Shown here: positions 1 to 11,953 of the stretch, one piece after another
How positions within the stretch are numbered: the first letter of the stretch is position 1
Layout of the letters: each line of letters begins with the position of its first letter
Source: Hafnia alvei
Lineage (GTDB): Bacteria; Pseudomonadota; Gammaproteobacteria; Enterobacterales; Enterobacteriaceae
Reading direction: 5' to 3'
DNA: 64,000 nt
Assembly (NCBI RefSeq): GCF_034424155.1
Contig: NZ_CP139992.1
Coordinates: 1,690,012 to 1,754,011, forward strand
Position numbers and translations under genes: made by a program
Notes under the pieces: generated by a model
The model's input: the letters and a program-made list of their open reading frames with translations, nothing else
What the model was told of the DNA's origin: nothing
The model's database searches: none

Positions 1-2
1 AA

Positions 3-3000
3 GCGGCTTTACGTGAAAACCGCATGACGCTGGAAGCGATTCGCGTTACGCAGTCTGACCGTGATTTGTTCAAACATCTGATCACCGAAGCAACGTCTTA
101 TGTTTCTGCTGACTATATGCGCCATGCCAATGAACGACGCATACACCTCGATCAGGCACTGTTACTGCGCCGTGAATTGCTGGGTGGCCGTAAACAGCTG
201 TTGGCGGAACAGTATCGTCATGTGGAAATGTCGCGTGAGTTAGCCGAGCAAAGCGGGTCTGAATCCGATCTCGAGACCGATTATCAGGCGGCAAGCGATC
301 ATTTAAATCTGGTGCAAACCGCAATGCGCCAGCAGGAAAAGATCGAGCGCTATCAGAGCGATCTGGAAGAGCTGACCTACCGCTTAGAAGAACAGAATGA
401 AGTGGTGGCTGAGGCGAGCGATCTGCATGCAGATTATGAAGCCCGTTCAGAAGCCGCGGAAGCTGAAGTTGACGAACTAAAAAGCCAGTTGGCTGATTAT
501 CAGCAAGCCTTGGACGTTCAGCAAACCCGCGCAATTCAATACCAGCAGGCGCTACAGGCGCTAGAACGTGCGCGTCAAGTGTGTCAGTTGCCCGACCTCA
601 ATGCGGATAACAGCGAAGAGTGGCTAGAAACGTTCAGCGCGCGCGAGCAGGAAGCGACTGAAATCCTGATGCAGCTTGAGCAGAAAATGAATGTGGCCAG
701 CGCCGCGCATTCACAGTTTGAAAATGCTTATCAGCTGGTGGTTAAGCTGGTGGGCGAAGTTAGCCGGAGTGAAGCATGGCAGGCGGGGCGTGATTTATTA
801 CGTGACTGGTCTTCACTTCAGCATCAGTCGGAGCGCGTGCAGCCGTTACGCATGCGTTTGGCCGAATTGGAGCAGCGTTTGCGTTCGCAACAAGATGCCG
901 AGCGTCTGTTGCAAGACTTCTGCAAACGCACTGGCCAGCAGTATCAGCCAGAAGAACTGGATGATGCGCAGCGTGAGATGGAAGAGCGCATTGAAACGCT
1001 GACGATTGATGTGGCTGAAGCCAGCGAGCGCCGTATGGTGCTGCGCCAAGAGCTTGAGCAAATCACGGCGAAAGCGAAAGATTTGACGACGAAGGCTCCT
1101 GTGTGGCTTGCCGCGCAGGAAGCGCTGAGTCAACTGAGTGAACAATGCGGCGAAGAGCTGTCAGACAGTCGTCAAGTCACTGAGCAGATGCAGCAATTGC
1201 TGGAGCGTGAACGTGAATCGACCGTTGAACGCGACGAAGTTGCTCATCAAAAACGTGAAATCGAAAGCCAAATCGAGCGTTTAAGCCAGCCAAGCGGTGC
1301 CGAAGATGGGCGCCTAATCGCTTTGGCCGAACGTTTTGGCGGCGTGTTGCTGTCTGAAATCTACGATGACGTCACCATCGACGATGCGCCGTATTTCTCG
1401 GCGTTATATGGCCCAGCACGACACGCGATTGTTGTTCCCGATCTTTCCTTGGTGCGCGAGCATCTGGCGGGATTAGAAGACTGTCCAGAAGATCTCTATC
1501 TGATCGAAGGGGATCCGCAGTCGTTTGATGACAGCGTATTTGCCGCCGACGAACTGGAACGCGCCGTGGTGGTGAAAACTGCCGATCGTCAATGGCGCTA
1601 CTCTCGTTTCCCTGAGGTGCCGCTGTTTGGTCGTGCCGCGCGTGAAAGCCGCTTAGAAACGCTGTATGCACAGCGCGATGAGCTGGCTGAGCGTTATGCG
1701 AACCTGTCATTTGATGTGCAGAAGACTCAGCGCTTACATCAAGCGTTCAGCCGCTTCATTGGCAATCACTTAGCGGTGGCGTTTGAGCAGGACCCAGAAG
1801 CTGAATTACGTCAAATCAACAGCCGTCGTACTGAGATTGAACGAGAGTTCAATAATCAGGACAACGTGACGCAACAGCAGCGCCAGCAGCTGTCGCAGGC
1901 TAAAGAGAGCGTCGCGCTGTTGCATAAGCTCACGCCGCATATCGGTTTACTGGCTGATGAAACCCTTCAAGATCGTGTCGAAGAGATCCGTGAAGAGCTC
2001 GAAGAGGCGCAGGAAGCTGCGCGCTATCTGCAACAGCACGGCACCAATCTGGCTAAGTTGGAACCGATGCTTTCTGTATTGCAAAGCGATCCAGAACAGC
2101 ATGAGCAGCTACGTCAGGATTATCAGCAGGCTCAGCAGAATCAGCGTACGGCCAAGCAACAGGCGTTCGCGCTAACGGAAGTGGTGCAGCGTCGTGCGCA
2201 CTTCAGCTATAGCGATTCTGCCGGAATGCTAACTGAAAACTCTGACCTCAACGACAAACTGCGTCAGCGTTTAGAGCATGCTGAAGCCGATCGCAGCCGG
2301 ACGCGTGAACAGCTTCGCCAGCAACAGGCACAGCTAGCCCAGTATCATCAGGTTTTAGCTTCGCTGAAAAGCTCGTTTGAAGCTAAACGTGACATGCTCA
2401 AAGAGCTGTCGCAAGAGCTGCAAGATATCGGTGTTCAGGCCGATCCTAATGCGGAAGAGCGTGCACGTATCCGTCGCGACGAGTTGCATACCGCACTGAG
2501 CAACAACCGTGCGCGTCGCAATCAGCTCGAAAAACAGATCATGTTCTGTGAATCTGAAATGGATAATCTGCAAAAACGCCTACGTAAGGTTGAGCGCGAT
2601 TACCACCAGATTCGCGAACAAGTCACCACCGCGAAAGCGGGCTGGTGTGCGGTGATGCGTTTGGTGAAAGACAACGGCGTTGAACGTCGCTTGCATCGTC
2701 GTGAGCTTGCCTATATGGATGCGGACGAATTGCGCTCTATGTCGGATAAGGCATTAGGCGCGTTACGACTGGCCGTGGCGGACAACGAACATCTGCGCGA
2801 TGTGCTGCGTTTGTCAGAAGATCCTAAACGCCCAGAACGTAAAATCCAGTTCTACATTGCCGTTTACCAGCATCTGCGTGAGCGTATTCGTCAGGATATT
2901 ATCCGCAGCGACGATCCTGTCGATGCCATCGAACAGATGGAGATTGAGCTGGCTCGTTTGACCGAAGAACTGACATCGCGCGAACAAAAACTGGCAATCA

Positions 3001-3749
3001 GTTCGAAGAGCGTGGCGAACATTATTCGCAAAACCATTCAGCGCGAACAAAATCGTATTCGTATGCTCAACCAAGGCCTACAGACGGTGGCCTTCGGGCA
3101 GGTGAATAGCGTGCGTTTGAATGTTAACGTGCGTGAAGCGCATTCAACGTTGTTGACGGTATTGTCAGAGCAGCAGGAGCAGCATCAGGATCTGTTTAAC
3201 AGCAACCGACTGACGTTCTCTGAGGCGCTAGCAAAACTGTATCAGCGTCTTAATCCACAGATCGATATGGGACAGCGTACGCCGCAAACCATCGGTGAAG
3301 AATTGCTGGATTATCGTAATTACCTTGAAATGGAAGTAGAGGTTAACCGTGGTTCAGATGGTTGGCTGCGTGCTGAAAGTGGGGCGCTGTCAACGGGCGA
3401 AGCTATCGGTACCGGTATGTCCATTCTGGTCATGGTGGTTCAGAGTTGGGAAGAAGAGTCTCGCCGCCTGCGTGGTAAAGATATTTCGCCTTGCCGACTG
3501 CTATTCCTTGATGAAGCTGCGCGTCTGGATGCGAAATCTATCGCGACGTTGTTCGAGCTGTGTGAACGTCTGGAAATGCAGCTAATTATTGCGGCACCAG
3601 AAAACATCAGCCCAGAAAAAGGCACTACCTATAAACTGGTGCGTAAAGTGTTCAATAACACTGAACATGTGCATGTTGTGGGGTTGAGGGGCTTTGCTCC
3701 TGAGAAAAGTCCTATAGAATCAGTGGCTCAAGAAGAATCTGAGACATAA
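3..3749 (+). CDS. mukB: MukB, chromosome partition SMC-like ATPase (5' end outside window)
   Basis: This is the C-terminal five sixths of MukB, the SMC-like subunit of the MukBEF condensin that compacts and segregates the chromosome. The open frame runs in from the window edge; the ATG at 24 is internal, since codons before it continue the MukB sequence. The visible part is mostly long coiled coil with a central hinge, followed by the C-terminal ATPase head: an ABC-type signature [13 protein letters not shown] near residue 1125 of the fragment and a Walker B box LLFLDEA near 1167. The N-terminal Walker A head lies upstream of the window. It ends before a strong terminator and, as in E. coli, is followed by ldtD. 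Assignment is certain from close similarity throughout. Confidence 0.98.
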   Translation, partial: AALRENRMTLEAIRVTQSDRDLFKHLITEATSYVSADYMRHANERRIHLDQALLLRRELLGGRKQLLAEQYRHVEMSRELAEQSGSESDLETDYQAASDHLNLVQTAMRQQEKIERYQSDLEELTYRLEEQNEVVAEASDLHADYEARSEAAEAEVDELKSQLADYQQALDVQQTRAIQYQQALQALERARQVCQLPDLNADNSEEWLETFSAREQEATEILMQLEQKMNVASAAHSQFENAYQLVVKLVGEVSRSEAWQAGRDLLRDWSSLQHQSERVQPLRMRLAELEQRLRSQQDAERLLQDFCKRTGQQYQPEELDDAQREMEERIETLTIDVAEASERRMVLRQELEQITAKAKDLTTKAPVWLAAQEALSQLSEQCGEELSDSRQVTEQMQQLLERERESTVERDEVAHQKREIESQIERLSQPSGAEDGRLIALAERFGGVLLSEIYDDVTIDDAPYFSALYGPARHAIVVPDLSLVREHLAGLEDCPEDLYLIEGDPQSFDDSVFAADELERAVVVKTADRQWRYSRFPEVPLFGRAARESRLETLYAQRDELAERYANLSFDVQKTQRLHQAFSRFIGNHLAVAFEQDPEAELRQINSRRTEIEREFNNQDNVTQQQRQQLSQAKESVALLHKLTPHIGLLADETLQDRVEEIREELEEAQEAARYLQQHGTNLAKLEPMLSVLQSDPEQHEQLRQDYQQAQQNQRTAKQQAFALTEVVQRRAHFSYSDSAGMLTENSDLNDKLRQRLEHAEADRSRTREQLRQQQAQLAQYHQVLASLKSSFEAKRDMLKELSQELQDIGVQADPNAEERARIRRDELHTALSNNRARRNQLEKQIMFCESEMDNLQKRLRKVERDYHQIREQVTTAKAGWCAVMRLVKDNGVERRLHRRELAYMDADELRSMSDKALGALRLAVADNEHLRDVLRLSEDPKRPERKIQFYIAVYQHLRERIRQDIIRSDDPVDAIEQMEIELARLTEELTSREQKLAISSKSVANIIRKTIQREQNRIRMLNQGLQTVAFGQVNSVRLNVNVREAHSTLLTVLSEQQEQHQDLFNSNRLTFSEALAKLYQRLNPQIDMGQRTPQTIGEELLDYRNYLEMEVEVNRGSDGWLRAESGALSTGEAIGTGMSILVMVVQSWEEESRRLRGKDISPCRLLFLDEAARLDAKSIATLFELCERLEMQLIIAAPENISPEKGTTYKLVRKVFNNTEHVHVVGLRGFAPEKSPIESVAQEESET

Positions 3750-3788
3750 TTTCTTGTAAATTCCGCATACTGAAATCATTATTAACGC

Positions 3789-3818
3789 AAACGGCCTTCA
3801 AATAAGGCCGTTTTTTTT
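3789..3818 (+). terminator. Rho-independent terminator after mukB
   Basis: Perfect stem AAACGGCCTT / AAGGCCGTTT with a 5-base loop followed by a run of eight T. It ends mukB transcription before the ldtD promoter region. Confidence 0.9.
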
Positions 3819-3978
3819 GGCAGAATATAGCCAGTGACGTATCATCATATAATTAACGTGCAATGTCTGGGTTGTTGACGCACCAACCGACAGTGAAACG
3901 GCAAAATGTCATTTCTATTTGTATAATTAAGCTAAGGCTCCGAAATTCGGTGTCTATGAGCTAACTAGGGAGCAAGGG

Positions 3979-5793
3979 ATGGTGCTGAATAACAGATTCC
4001 GTCTAAGCCATATGGTTGTCGGTGGTTCAATAGCAATGAGTGCATTGGCGCTGAGCGTAATGCCAGCCTATGCAGACGTAGCTAAACAACCCGTGGTTTC
4101 AGTGGCGACCATGAGTGTACCTCAATCGCGTTCGGCGCTGTTGTCGCAGCTTCCACGGGGCGTTTCACTGCGTTATTTGAACCAACTTTCTTCGCTCTAC
4201 GCTGCGAATCACATGCAGCCAATGTGGCAGGATCGTACGGCGGTTCAACAATTTCAACAGCAGCTGGCTGAAGTTGCACTCTCTGGCGTTCAGCCTCAGT
4301 TCACCCAATGGGTTCAGGCGCTAACTAATCCCGATGTCAGTGGCATGGCGCGTGATGCCGTCTTATCTGATGCGATGCTGGGCTACCTGCAATTTGTCTC
4401 CGGCGTGACCGCAACCAAAGGTAGTTGGCTATACAGCTCGGTGCCTTATGCAATGGCAGAGCCGCCGACAACGCTGGTAAACAACTGGCAGTTGTCGATC
4501 CGTGATGGTCGTTTGAATACCTTCGTTAAATCGCTAGAGCCTGCACATCCTCAGTACGCCGCGATGCATAAAGCGTTAAAAAATCTGTTAGCGGATGCGC
4601 GCCCTTGGCCTGTGGTGAGTGACGGGCCGAGTTTGAAACCGGGCGACCTGAGCGCGGATATGCCTGCGCTGCGTGAAGTGTTACAGCGTACTGGAATGTT
4701 GGAAGGCGATGCTAGCGTGAAGCCAACGCCGGTGCCTGACGCACAGCCGCTGCAATCTCCTGCGAGTCAGGATCCTAATGCGGTGATCAGCCCATCAACC
4801 ACCGCAGTGACTGATTTGACTAAGCAACAACCATCACCAGAGGCTGAGCCAGCCAAAGCAGCATCCGTTTCGGTGATCGATAACCGCTATACGCCTGAGC
4901 TCGTAGAAGCCGTGAAGCGCTTCCAGCAGTGGCAGGGGTTAGCCAGCGACGGGGTGATTGGCAAGCGTACGCGTGAGTGGCTGAACGTATCACCGCAAAC
5001 GCGTGCTACTTTGCTGGCGTTGAATATACAACGTTTGCGTATTTTGCCGGGGGAAGTGAATACCGGCATCATGGTCAATATTCCTAACTACTCGTTGATT
5101 TATTACCAGAACGGCGCAGAAGTACTTTCATCGCGAGTCATTGTAGGGCGCCCAACGCGTAAAACGCCGCTGATGAATAGCGAACTGAATAACGTGGTGG
5201 TTAATCCTCCGTGGAACGTGCCAACAACGCTCATTCGTGAAGATATCATCCCTAAAGCTATGCACGATCCCGGCTATTTCGATCGTCACGGTTATCGCCT
5301 TTTTTCTGGATGGAGTAGCGATGCAGAAGTGGTTAATCCTTATATGATTGACTGGGCGTCGGTGTCGCCGCGTAATTTCCCGTATCGAATTCAGCAAGCG
5401 CCAGGGGCGAATAATTCGCTAGGTCGCTATAAATTTAATATGCCAAGCCAAGATGCTATTTATCTGCATGACACGCCAAACCACGGATTATTTGAAAAAG
5501 ATATTCGCGCGCTGAGTTCAGGTTGTGTCCGCGTTAATAAAGCTTCGACGCTGGCAAACATGCTTCTTCAAGATGCGGGTTGGAATGACGCGCGAGTTTC
5601 GTCTGCTCTGAAAGAGGGGAATACGAAATATGTGCCGATACGTCACCGCATTCCTGTTCGCCTCTATTATCTGACAGCATGGGTTTCGGAAGATGGTAAG
5701 CCGCAGTTCCGCACAGATATTTACAATTATGATGACACTGTACGTTCAGGGGCAAAAATCGCCGCGCAAGCCGAGCGGCTTTTTCAACTCTAG
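3979..5793 (+). CDS. ldtD: L,D-transpeptidase LdtD (YcbB)
   Basis: LdtD makes 3-3 (mDAP-mDAP) cross-links in peptidoglycan, in the periplasm. The 604-residue product is close to the E. coli enzyme in length. A signal peptide ends near residue 33 (AYA|D). A peptidoglycan-binding repeat ([17 protein letters not shown]) lies at about 315-335, and the YkuD catalytic domain carries the His near 497 (YLHDTPN) and the nucleophilic Cys516 in SSGCVRV. The start is preceded by AGGGAGCAAGGG. The immediate neighbour is mepK, whose product in E. coli cleaves the same 3-3 links, so the pair forms a making-and-breaking unit. In E. coli ldtD is Cpx-controlled; I did not resolve a CpxR site here. Confidence 0.96.
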   Translation: MVLNNRFRLSHMVVGGSIAMSALALSVMPAYADVAKQPVVSVATMSVPQSRSALLSQLPRGVSLRYLNQLSSLYAANHMQPMWQDRTAVQQFQQQLAEVALSGVQPQFTQWVQALTNPDVSGMARDAVLSDAMLGYLQFVSGVTATKGSWLYSSVPYAMAEPPTTLVNNWQLSIRDGRLNTFVKSLEPAHPQYAAMHKALKNLLADARPWPVVSDGPSLKPGDLSADMPALREVLQRTGMLEGDASVKPTPVPDAQPLQSPASQDPNAVISPSTTAVTDLTKQQPSPEAEPAKAASVSVIDNRYTPELVEAVKRFQQWQGLASDGVIGKRTREWLNVSPQTRATLLALNIQRLRILPGEVNTGIMVNIPNYSLIYYQNGAEVLSSRVIVGRPTRKTPLMNSELNNVVVNPPWNVPTTLIREDIIPKAMHDPGYFDRHGYRLFSGWSSDAEVVNPYMIDWASVSPRNFPYRIQQAPGANNSLGRYKFNMPSQDAIYLHDTPNHGLFEKDIRALSSGCVRVNKASTLANMLLQDAGWNDARVSSALKEGNTKYVPIRHRIPVRLYYLTAWVSEDGKPQFRTDIYNYDDTVRSGAKIAAQAERLFQL

Positions 5794-5971
5794 CAAGCAG
5801 TTAGCAAAACCATAGTTTTTGTAATGTTGTAAATGATAGCCATAAAAATCTGTGATAACCCGCCAACCTTGGCGGGTAGCGGGTTGACTCGATCTTCCAT
5901 GGCGGTTATGGTGCCTGACGGTGCGCTTTGGTGCGTGATTTTCAGACATTTTGCCGAGTACAACTTATCTC

Positions 5972-6520
5972 ATGGATCCAATTAATATTCATCGTCGCAA
6001 GTGGTTGGCTTTAGGTGGCGCTGCTATGGGAATGGCAATGCTACCAGGGCAAGCGTTAGCAACGCTTTCTACACCACGTCCTCGTATTTTATTACTCAAT
6101 AATTTAAATACCGGTGAACAACTTAAGGCTGAGTTCTTCGACGGTAAAAACTATATTCAGGAAGAATTAGTTCGCCTGAATCATTTGTTCCGCGACTATC
6201 GTGCGAATAAAGTAAAAAGTATTGACCCTCGCTTATTCGATCAAATTTTTCGTTTGCAGGCGATGATTGGCACGCGTAAACCGATTCAGCTTATTTCCGG
6301 CTATCGTTCTCCACGTACCAATAATGAATTACGCGAGCGTGGCAGCGGCGTGGCGAAACACAGTTACCATACGCTTGGTCAGGCGATGGATTTCCATATT
6401 GAAGGTGTTCAGCTAGCCAATATTCGTAAAGCCGCATTGAAAATGCGAGCGGGTGGCGTTGGATATTATCCGCGCAGTAATTTCGTACATATTGATACCG
6501 GCCCCGTTAGAAATTGGTAA
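5972..6520 (+). CDS. mepK: MepK (YcbK), murein endopeptidase for 3-3 cross-links
   Basis: A 182-residue DUF882/peptidase M15-like zinc enzyme. The start at 5972 gives MDPINIHRRKWLALGG, a twin-arginine signal matching E. coli YcbK in length and alignment; the open frame extends seven codons upstream but without homology. The zinc-ligand pattern is visible as His133 (SYHTLGQ), Asp140 (AMDFH) and His173 (FVHIDTG), the same positions as in the E. coli protein. The family cleaves mDAP-mDAP links made by L,D-transpeptidases, which fits its place directly behind ldtD. The gene is followed by a clear terminator. Confidence 0.95.
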   Translation: MDPINIHRRKWLALGGAAMGMAMLPGQALATLSTPRPRILLLNNLNTGEQLKAEFFDGKNYIQEELVRLNHLFRDYRANKVKSIDPRLFDQIFRLQAMIGTRKPIQLISGYRSPRTNNELRERGSGVAKHSYHTLGQAMDFHIEGVQLANIRKAALKMRAGGVGYYPRSNFVHIDTGPVRNW

Positions 6521-6563
6521 TGGCGCTTTAAGACGGTATTATTAGGTAGTCAAAGAGATCCTA

Positions 6564-6589
6564 AACGTCGGCCTTTGCCGGCGTTTTTT
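6564..6589 (+). terminator. Rho-independent terminator after mepK
   Basis: Stem ACGTCGGC / GCCGGCGT (one G-T pair) with loop CTTT and a following run of T. It separates mepK from gloC. Confidence 0.85.
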
Positions 6590-6603
6590 ATATTGGGGCA
6601 AAC

Positions 6604-7251
6604 ATGAAATATAAAATCATTCCCGTTACTGCATTCCAGCAGAATTGCACTGTTTTATGGTGCGAGCAGACGCTTCAGGCCGCGATCGTCGATCCGGGCG
6701 GTGAGGCAGCAAAAATTCAGCGGGAAGTTGAAGCGCTGGGTTTAACGGTGACTCAAATTCTGCTGACCCACGGGCATTTAGACCACGTGGGAGCTGCTGG
6801 CAATTTGGCGAAAAGCCTAAATGTGCCAATCTATGGCCCGCAGGAAGAAGACCAGTTTTGGCTGGAGGGGCTGCCTGCTCAGAGCAAAATGTTTGGCCTC
6901 AGTGATTGTGAACCCTTGGTGCCTACCCGTTGGTTAAATGACGGTGATACCTTGCAGGTGGGTAATGAGACGTTGCAGGTTTTCCATTGCCCTGGTCATA
7001 CGCCGGGTCATGTGATTTTCTTTAATGAGAAATCACGCTTGGCGCAGGTTGGCGATGTGTTATTCAGCGGTGGTGTCGGGCGTAGTGATTTTCCCCGTGG
7101 CGACCATCAGGCATTGATTAACTCAATTAAAACTAAGCTGTGGCCACTGGGCAATGATGTTGCGTTTATTCCAGGTCACGGACCCATGTCGACTTTTGGC
7201 CAAGAGCGCCAGACTAATCCGTTTGTTCGCGATGAGCCTGCGGTTTGGTAG
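6604..7251 (+). CDS. gloC: GloC (YcbL), type II hydroxyacylglutathione hydrolase
   Basis: A 215-residue metallo-beta-lactamase-fold hydrolase of the second glyoxalase II type. It hydrolyses S-D-lactoylglutathione to lactate and glutathione in methylglyoxal detoxification, in the cytosol. The metal-binding motif THGHLDH is at residues 58-64, with further ligands in [10 protein letters not shown] and at the terminal PGHGP. It lacks the extra C-terminal glutathione-binding region of GloB, hence the short length. ATG at 6604 has only a weak ribosome site (GGGGCAAAC), but the N-terminus MKYKIIPV is that of the family. In E. coli the same position behind ycbK is occupied by ycbL. Confidence 0.95.
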   Translation: MKYKIIPVTAFQQNCTVLWCEQTLQAAIVDPGGEAAKIQREVEALGLTVTQILLTHGHLDHVGAAGNLAKSLNVPIYGPQEEDQFWLEGLPAQSKMFGLSDCEPLVPTRWLNDGDTLQVGNETLQVFHCPGHTPGHVIFFNEKSRLAQVGDVLFSGGVGRSDFPRGDHQALINSIKTKLWPLGNDVAFIPGHGPMSTFGQERQTNPFVRDEPAVW

Positions 7252-7278
7252 CGTCGTTGTAAATGTTATTTGCAGCAT

Positions 7279-7306
7279 AAAAAAGGAGCCTTTCGGCTCC
7301 TTTTGT
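7279..7306. terminator. Bidirectional terminator between gloC and aspC
   Basis: AAAAGGAGCC / GGCTCCTTTT stem with loop TTTC, with A and T runs on either side. It serves the convergent genes gloC (+) and aspC (-). Confidence 0.88.
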
Positions 7307-7323
7307 CGTTTCAATATGCGTGT

Positions 7324-8517
7324 TTATTTCAATACGGCGACAATGGCTTCACACAGCGGTGCCATATTGTCAGGCGTCATTCCTGCTACGTTGACGCGGC
7401 CAGAGTTTACGGCATAAACGCCAAATTCATCACGCAGGCGGATCACCTGATCTTTGGTGAGTCCACTGAATGAGAACATGCCGTTCTGCTTAATGATGAA
7501 GCTGAAGTCTTGCTCAGCGCCTTTTTCCTGCAGGGTGTTAACGAACAACTGACGCATACGTTGAATGCGTTGACGCATGTCAGTGAGTTCTTGTTCCCAA
7601 ATAGTACGCAGGGCTTCATTACCCAGAATAGTAGCTACCACAGAACCACCGTGCGCTGGTGGGTTTGAGTAGTTAGCGCGGATGGTCGCTTTAATCTGGC
7701 TGAATGCTTTATCGGCGGTTTCACTGTCAGCGGCAACTAATGTGCAAGCACCAACACGCTCGTTGTAGAGGCCGAAGTTTTTAGAATATGAGCTCGCAAC
7801 CAGCAATTCGTCATGCTTGGCTGCGAAAATGCGCAGACCCTGAGCATCTTCTTCTAAACCGTTGGCGAAACCTTGGTAGGCGAAGTCAAACAGCGGTAAC
7901 CAACCTTTGGCAACAGACATTTCTGCCAGCGCTTCCCATTGTTCTGGCGTTGGGTCAATACCGGTTGGGTTATGGCAGCAACCGTGGAATAGAACCACAT
8001 CACCGGCTTCTGCTTGCTCTAAGCTGTTCTGGAGGGCTGCAAAGTCTAACTGATGATTTGCGGCATCGTAGTAATCATATTCGCGTACTTCAAGCCCTGC
8101 GGCGTTAAATACGCTTTTATGGTTAGGCCAGCTGGGGTTGCTCACCCATACGCGCTTAGCTGAAGTTTTATTGGCAATAAAATCGGCTGCCACACGCAGA
8201 GCACCAGTCCCACCTGGGGTTTGAGCCGCATGAGCACGTTTGTCCTGAATGATTGGGCTTTCTTTACCAAACAGTAATTCCAGCGTGCAGGTAGCGAAAG
8301 CAGGAATACCATCGATGCTCAGATAGTTTTTCGTGGTTTCGTTTTCCAGCAGATACTGCTCAGCTTTTTTAACGCTGGTCAGAACCGGTGTTTTACCTGT
8401 TTCATCTTTATAGACGCCAATACCTAAATTGATTTTGTTAGTACGGGCATCGGCACGGAATAAATCGGCAAGACCTAAAATCGGATCCGCTGGTGCGGCT
8501 GGGATATTTTCAAACAT
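7324..8517 (-). CDS. aspC: Aspartate aminotransferase
   Basis: PLP-dependent class I aminotransferase that interconverts aspartate plus 2-oxoglutarate with oxaloacetate plus glutamate in the cytosol. The start at 8517 gives [16 protein letters not shown], the family N-terminus, and a 397-residue protein; the open frame extends further upstream without homology. The Schiff-base lysine lies in [10 protein letters not shown] near residue 246, with the PLP-contacting NPTG and DFAYQGF motifs before it. It lies downstream of ompF on the same strand but is separated from it by a terminator, as in E. coli (asnS-ompF-aspC order). Confidence 0.97.
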   Translation of the reverse strand: MFENIPAAPADPILGLADLFRADARTNKINLGIGVYKDETGKTPVLTSVKKAEQYLLENETTKNYLSIDGIPAFATCTLELLFGKESPIIQDKRAHAAQTPGGTGALRVAADFIANKTSAKRVWVSNPSWPNHKSVFNAAGLEVREYDYYDAANHQLDFAALQNSLEQAEAGDVVLFHGCCHNPTGIDPTPEQWEALAEMSVAKGWLPLFDFAYQGFANGLEEDAQGLRIFAAKHDELLVASSYSKNFGLYNERVGACTLVAADSETADKAFSQIKATIRANYSNPPAHGGSVVATILGNEALRTIWEQELTDMRQRIQRMRQLFVNTLQEKGAEQDFSFIIKQNGMFSFSGLTKDQVIRLRDEFGVYAVNSGRVNVAGMTPDNMAPLCEAIVAVLK

Positions 8518-8760
8518 GTAAGAGCTTCCATGTGTGGGATTGAGCCAGAGAACCCTCAGGTTACCGCTACGCCGCGAGCTTGCCAACCGTTTGCCACAAA
8601 AAGAATACAAAGTTGTTACCTGAATGCTTCAATGCCGATAAAAGCACCAAAAATAAGAAGAAAACCCGAAAATCAGGCAGAAAATAGGGGGGTAGAATAC
8701 GGTCAAAAAACGGGGAAGGGTAAATTATCAGTGATGGATAGAGTCAAATCCTAGACAACA

Positions 8761-8783
8761 AAAAGCAGAGCCGAAGCTCTGCC
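8761..8783 (-). terminator. ompF terminator
   Basis: On the minus strand GCAGAGC-TTCG-GCTCTGC is followed by TTTTT. It lies about 40 bases beyond the porin stop codon. Confidence 0.9.
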
Positions 8784-8823
8784 TTTGATTCTCTTCTGCT
8801 ACAACCGCGAGGTTGCCATCAGA

Positions 8824-9960
8824 TTAGAACTGGTATACCAGACCAACTGCTACGATATCGTCAGTTGCGATGGCGTTAGCTTTGGTGAATTCGTTGTCAT
8901 CCAGCAGGTTGATTTTGTAATCAACGTAGGTAGACATGTTTTTGTTGAAGTAGTAAGTCGCGCCGACATCAACGTATTTAACCAGATCCTGGTCGCCACC
9001 GTTGAAGGTTGCGCCATTTGCAGCGTATTGACCCAGATCTTTACCTTTTGACTGCAGGTAAGCAACGGATGGACGCAGACCGAAGTCGAACTGGTACTGT
9101 GCAACAACTTCGAAGTTCTGAGTTTTGTTAGCAACACCGGTAGAACCGAATGGAGTCATGTTGCGAGTTTCTGCATACATAGCTGCCAGGTATACGTTGT
9201 TAGCGTCGTATTTCAGACCAGCGGTCCATGCATCAGCTTTGTCACCACCAGCGACGTTGCTGCCAGCCTGACGGCCCAGAGCGGTTTGCTGATTAGTACG
9301 GTCAGATGAAGAGTACGCTGCACCAGCGCTGATGCCCATACCGAAATCGTAAGAGGTAGACAGACCGTAGCCGTCACCGTTCTGCTGCTGGTAGCCACGG
9401 CCGTTGTTGCTTTCGGTCGCGCTGCCGTTTTTGCCCTGGTACTGAGCGGCGATGTTCAGGCCGTCAACCAGACCGAAGAAGTTGTTGTTACGATAAGTCG
9501 CAACGCCGTTGGTACGGCCAGTCATGAAGTTGTCGGTGTTGGTGTAAGAGTCACCACCGAATTCTGGCAGCATATCGGTCCATGCTTCAACGTCGTAGAT
9601 TACGCCGTAGTTACGACCGTAGTCGATAGAACCTGCATCACCGAATTTCAGGCCCGCAAAGCCCAGACGGGTTGCGTTTTTAGAAGAGCCGTTGCTTTCG
9701 GTGTTGTTTACTTTGATGTTGTATTCCCACTGACCGTAACCAGCCAGTTGGTCAGAGATCTGAGTTTCGCCTTTGAAGCCGAAACGAGCGTAAGACTGGT
9801 CGCCGTCTGAACCTTTGTCGTCAGAGAAGTAGTGCAGACCGTCAACTTTACCGTACAGATCCAGCTTGTTACCGTCTTTGTTATAGACTTCAGCTGCGTT
9901 TGCTGCACCGGCTGCTAACAGCGCTGGGATCACTACTGCAAGAATATTGCGTTTCATCAT
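8824..9960 (-). CDS. ompF: Outer membrane porin OmpF
   Basis: Trimeric general-diffusion porin for small hydrophilic solutes. The 378-residue precursor has a classical signal peptide cleaved after ANA, so the mature protein begins AEVYNKDG. The loop 3 region contains the porin signature DMLPEFGGD, and the C-terminus ends in phenylalanine (VGLVYQF), the outer-membrane assembly signal. Location between asnS and aspC identifies it as the OmpF orthologue rather than OmpC. The start ATGATGAAA is preceded by GAGGG. The exposed loops differ strongly from E. coli, as expected for phage- and antibody-selected surfaces. The 327-base gap upstream is long, as for OmpR-regulated porin promoters. Confidence 0.96.
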   Translation of the reverse strand: MMKRNILAVVIPALLAAGAANAAEVYNKDGNKLDLYGKVDGLHYFSDDKGSDGDQSYARFGFKGETQISDQLAGYGQWEYNIKVNNTESNGSSKNATRLGFAGLKFGDAGSIDYGRNYGVIYDVEAWTDMLPEFGGDSYTNTDNFMTGRTNGVATYRNNNFFGLVDGLNIAAQYQGKNGSATESNNGRGYQQQNGDGYGLSTSYDFGMGISAGAAYSSSDRTNQQTALGRQAGSNVAGGDKADAWTAGLKYDANNVYLAAMYAETRNMTPFGSTGVANKTQNFEVVAQYQFDFGLRPSVAYLQSKGKDLGQYAANGATFNGGDQDLVKYVDVGATYYFNKNMSTYVDYKINLLDDNEFTKANAIATDDIVAVGLVYQF

Positions 9961-10214
9961 TGTTACCCTCTAAAGGAGTTATTTTTTTTTTGACACCTGC
10001 CACTGCCTAATTTAATTCTGCGCGGAACTATTTCATCACTTACGGAACTAAAAGAGAAAGTATGGTGTCTTCCTGTGTCTGCATCGCAGTGTTCCATTCA
10101 CTAGAGCGATAATCTACATCGAAAATGATACAAAACTATAATTCGAGTAACAAAACGCAAGAATGTGTTTCAGAATGTAAAAGTTTGGGAACTTTGTGAC
10201 AGGGGTCTAAGTTT
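9961..10214 (-). promoter_or_regulatory. ompF upstream regulatory region
   Basis: A 254-base AT-rich non-coding stretch upstream of ompF, without open frames of note. In enterobacteria this gap holds the OmpR-P, IHF and Crp sites of ompF. I see AT-rich blocks consistent with this but cannot assign individual OmpR boxes by eye. No micF-like RNA gene is recognised here. Confidence 0.5.
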
Positions 10215-10252
10215 AAAAAAGAGAGGGGCCAGCATTGCTGGCCCCTTTTTTG
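10215..10252 (-). terminator. asnS terminator
   Basis: Perfect 9-bp stem GGGGCCAGC / GCTGGCCCC with a 3-base loop, flanked by T runs on both strands; on the minus strand it ends asnS. Confidence 0.9.
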
Positions 10253-10287
10253 TGATCAAAACGTTGAAATGTTGTTTTATTACTTAA

Positions 10288-11688
10288 TTAGAAGGTTGCG
10301 TTTCTTGGGGTGCGTGGGAACGGGATCACGTCACGAACGTTTTGAACGCCGGTCACATAGGCGATTAAACGTTCAAATCCAAGGCCAAAACCAGAGTGAG
10401 GCACGGTGCCATAACGACGAAGATCGCGATACCACCAATAATCTTCTTTATTTAGGCCCATTTCTTCTAAACGTGCATCCAGAACGTCTAAACGCTCTTC
10501 ACGCTGAGAACCACCGATGATCTCACCAATGCCTGGTGCCAACACATCCATTGCAGCAACGGTTTTGCCATCTTCGTTCATACGCATATAGAACGCTTTG
10601 ATGTCTTTTGGATAGTTTTTCACCACCACCGGCGCTTTAAAGTGCTGTTCAGCCAAATAACGCTCATGCTCCGAAGACAGGTCAACACCCCAGTAGACTG
10701 GGTTTTCGAAGGTTTTGCCACATTTAAGCAGAATATCAACTGCGTCGGTGTAATCCACCTGAGCAAAGTCGGAGGTGACAAAACGCTTCAGGCGATCGAT
10801 GGCGTCTTTGTCTACGCGCTGAGCGAAGAATTCCATGTCATCGGCACGCTCATCAAGTACGGCTTGGAAGACGTATTTCAACATTCCTTCGGCAACGCCT
10901 GCGATATCGTCGAGATCCGCAAAGGCAACTTCAGGCTCAACCATCCAGAATTCAGCCAAATGGCGGCTGGTGTTGGAGTTTTCTGCACGGAACGTTGGAC
11001 CAAAGGTATACACCTTAGACAGCGCACAGGCGTAGGTCTCGCCGTTTAGCTGGCCGGATACGGTCAGAAACGCTTCACGACCAAAGAAGTCTTCACCGAA
11101 ATCGACTTTGCCTTCGTCAGTACGCGGCAGGTTTTCCATATCCAACGTGGAAACGCGGAACATTTCGCCAGCGCCTTCGGTATCAGACGCGGTAATCAGT
11201 GGGGTAGAAACCCAGAAATAACCGTTTTCGTGGAAGTAACGGTGAATAGCCTGCGCCAGCGTATGACGAACGCGAGCAACCGCACCAATAAGGTTGGTGC
11301 GTGGGCGTAAGTGAGCAACTTCGCGCAGATATTCGATGCTGTGGCGCTTTGCCGCCATTGGATATGTGTCTGGATCTTCAACCCAACCCACCACTTTCAC
11401 TTCCGTGGCTTGAATCTCGAAACTCTGGCCTTCACCCGGTGATGCAACCACTTTACCGGTGACTTCCAGTGAACAACCCGTTGTCAGGCGTAAAACATCA
11501 CTTTCATAATTCGGCAGAGAATTATTAACGACGGCCTGTAACGGATTAAAGCAGGAGCCGTCATAAACGGCGAGGAAGGAGATACCAGCTTTAGAATCTC
11601 TCCGGGTACGTACCCAACCGCGCACGGTGACTTCAGTGTCTACCGCGGCACGACCTTGCAGTACGTCGACTACAGGCACTACGCTCAT
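10288..11688 (-). CDS. asnS: Asparaginyl-tRNA synthetase
   Basis: Class IIb aminoacyl-tRNA synthetase that charges tRNA-Asn with asparagine. The 466-residue protein has the N-terminal OB-fold anticodon-binding domain (about 1-105), then the class II catalytic core: motif 2 around [15 protein letters not shown] and motif 3 [12 protein letters not shown] near the C-terminus. The N-terminus [12 protein letters not shown] matches the family and fixes the start. Its position upstream of ompF is conserved in enterobacteria. Essential housekeeping gene with nothing unusual seen. Confidence 0.97.
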   Translation of the reverse strand: MSVVPVVDVLQGRAAVDTEVTVRGWVRTRRDSKAGISFLAVYDGSCFNPLQAVVNNSLPNYESDVLRLTTGCSLEVTGKVVASPGEGQSFEIQATEVKVVGWVEDPDTYPMAAKRHSIEYLREVAHLRPRTNLIGAVARVRHTLAQAIHRYFHENGYFWVSTPLITASDTEGAGEMFRVSTLDMENLPRTDEGKVDFGEDFFGREAFLTVSGQLNGETYACALSKVYTFGPTFRAENSNTSRHLAEFWMVEPEVAFADLDDIAGVAEGMLKYVFQAVLDERADDMEFFAQRVDKDAIDRLKRFVTSDFAQVDYTDAVDILLKCGKTFENPVYWGVDLSSEHERYLAEQHFKAPVVVKNYPKDIKAFYMRMNEDGKTVAAMDVLAPGIGEIIGGSQREERLDVLDARLEEMGLNKEDYWWYRDLRRYGTVPHSGFGLGFERLIAYVTGVQNVRDVIPFPRTPRNATF

Positions 11689-11887
11689 AGATTTCTCTCT
11701 TTTATTGATCTTGGATGATAAATAACCTACAGCCCAGATAATACGGGCATGTTGCTATGTTACTTGTCATGCAAACAGACACAAGAAGAAATCGCAGCCA
11801 AATCGCAAGAACTTGATGAGATATTGGGGGATTGAATGAAAAAAAGAAGAATAATCGATTTTATCAGTCAAAATTGGCGTTTTTTAG

Positions 11888-11918
11888 GCAAAAAAAAGAG
11901 GGCGTTGCATACGCCCTC
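11888..11918 (-). terminator. pncB terminator
   Basis: On the minus strand GAGGGCGT-ATGCA-ACGCCCTC is followed by a long T run. It lies between pncB and asnS. Confidence 0.9.
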
Positions 11919-11953
11919 ATAATATTGATTACGTTAACGAGTAAGCTAAGTAA

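Noticed and set aside
82-534. Long minus-strand frames within mukB and other housekeeping genes
   Set aside because: They are shadows of strongly coding genes, without ribosome sites or homology.
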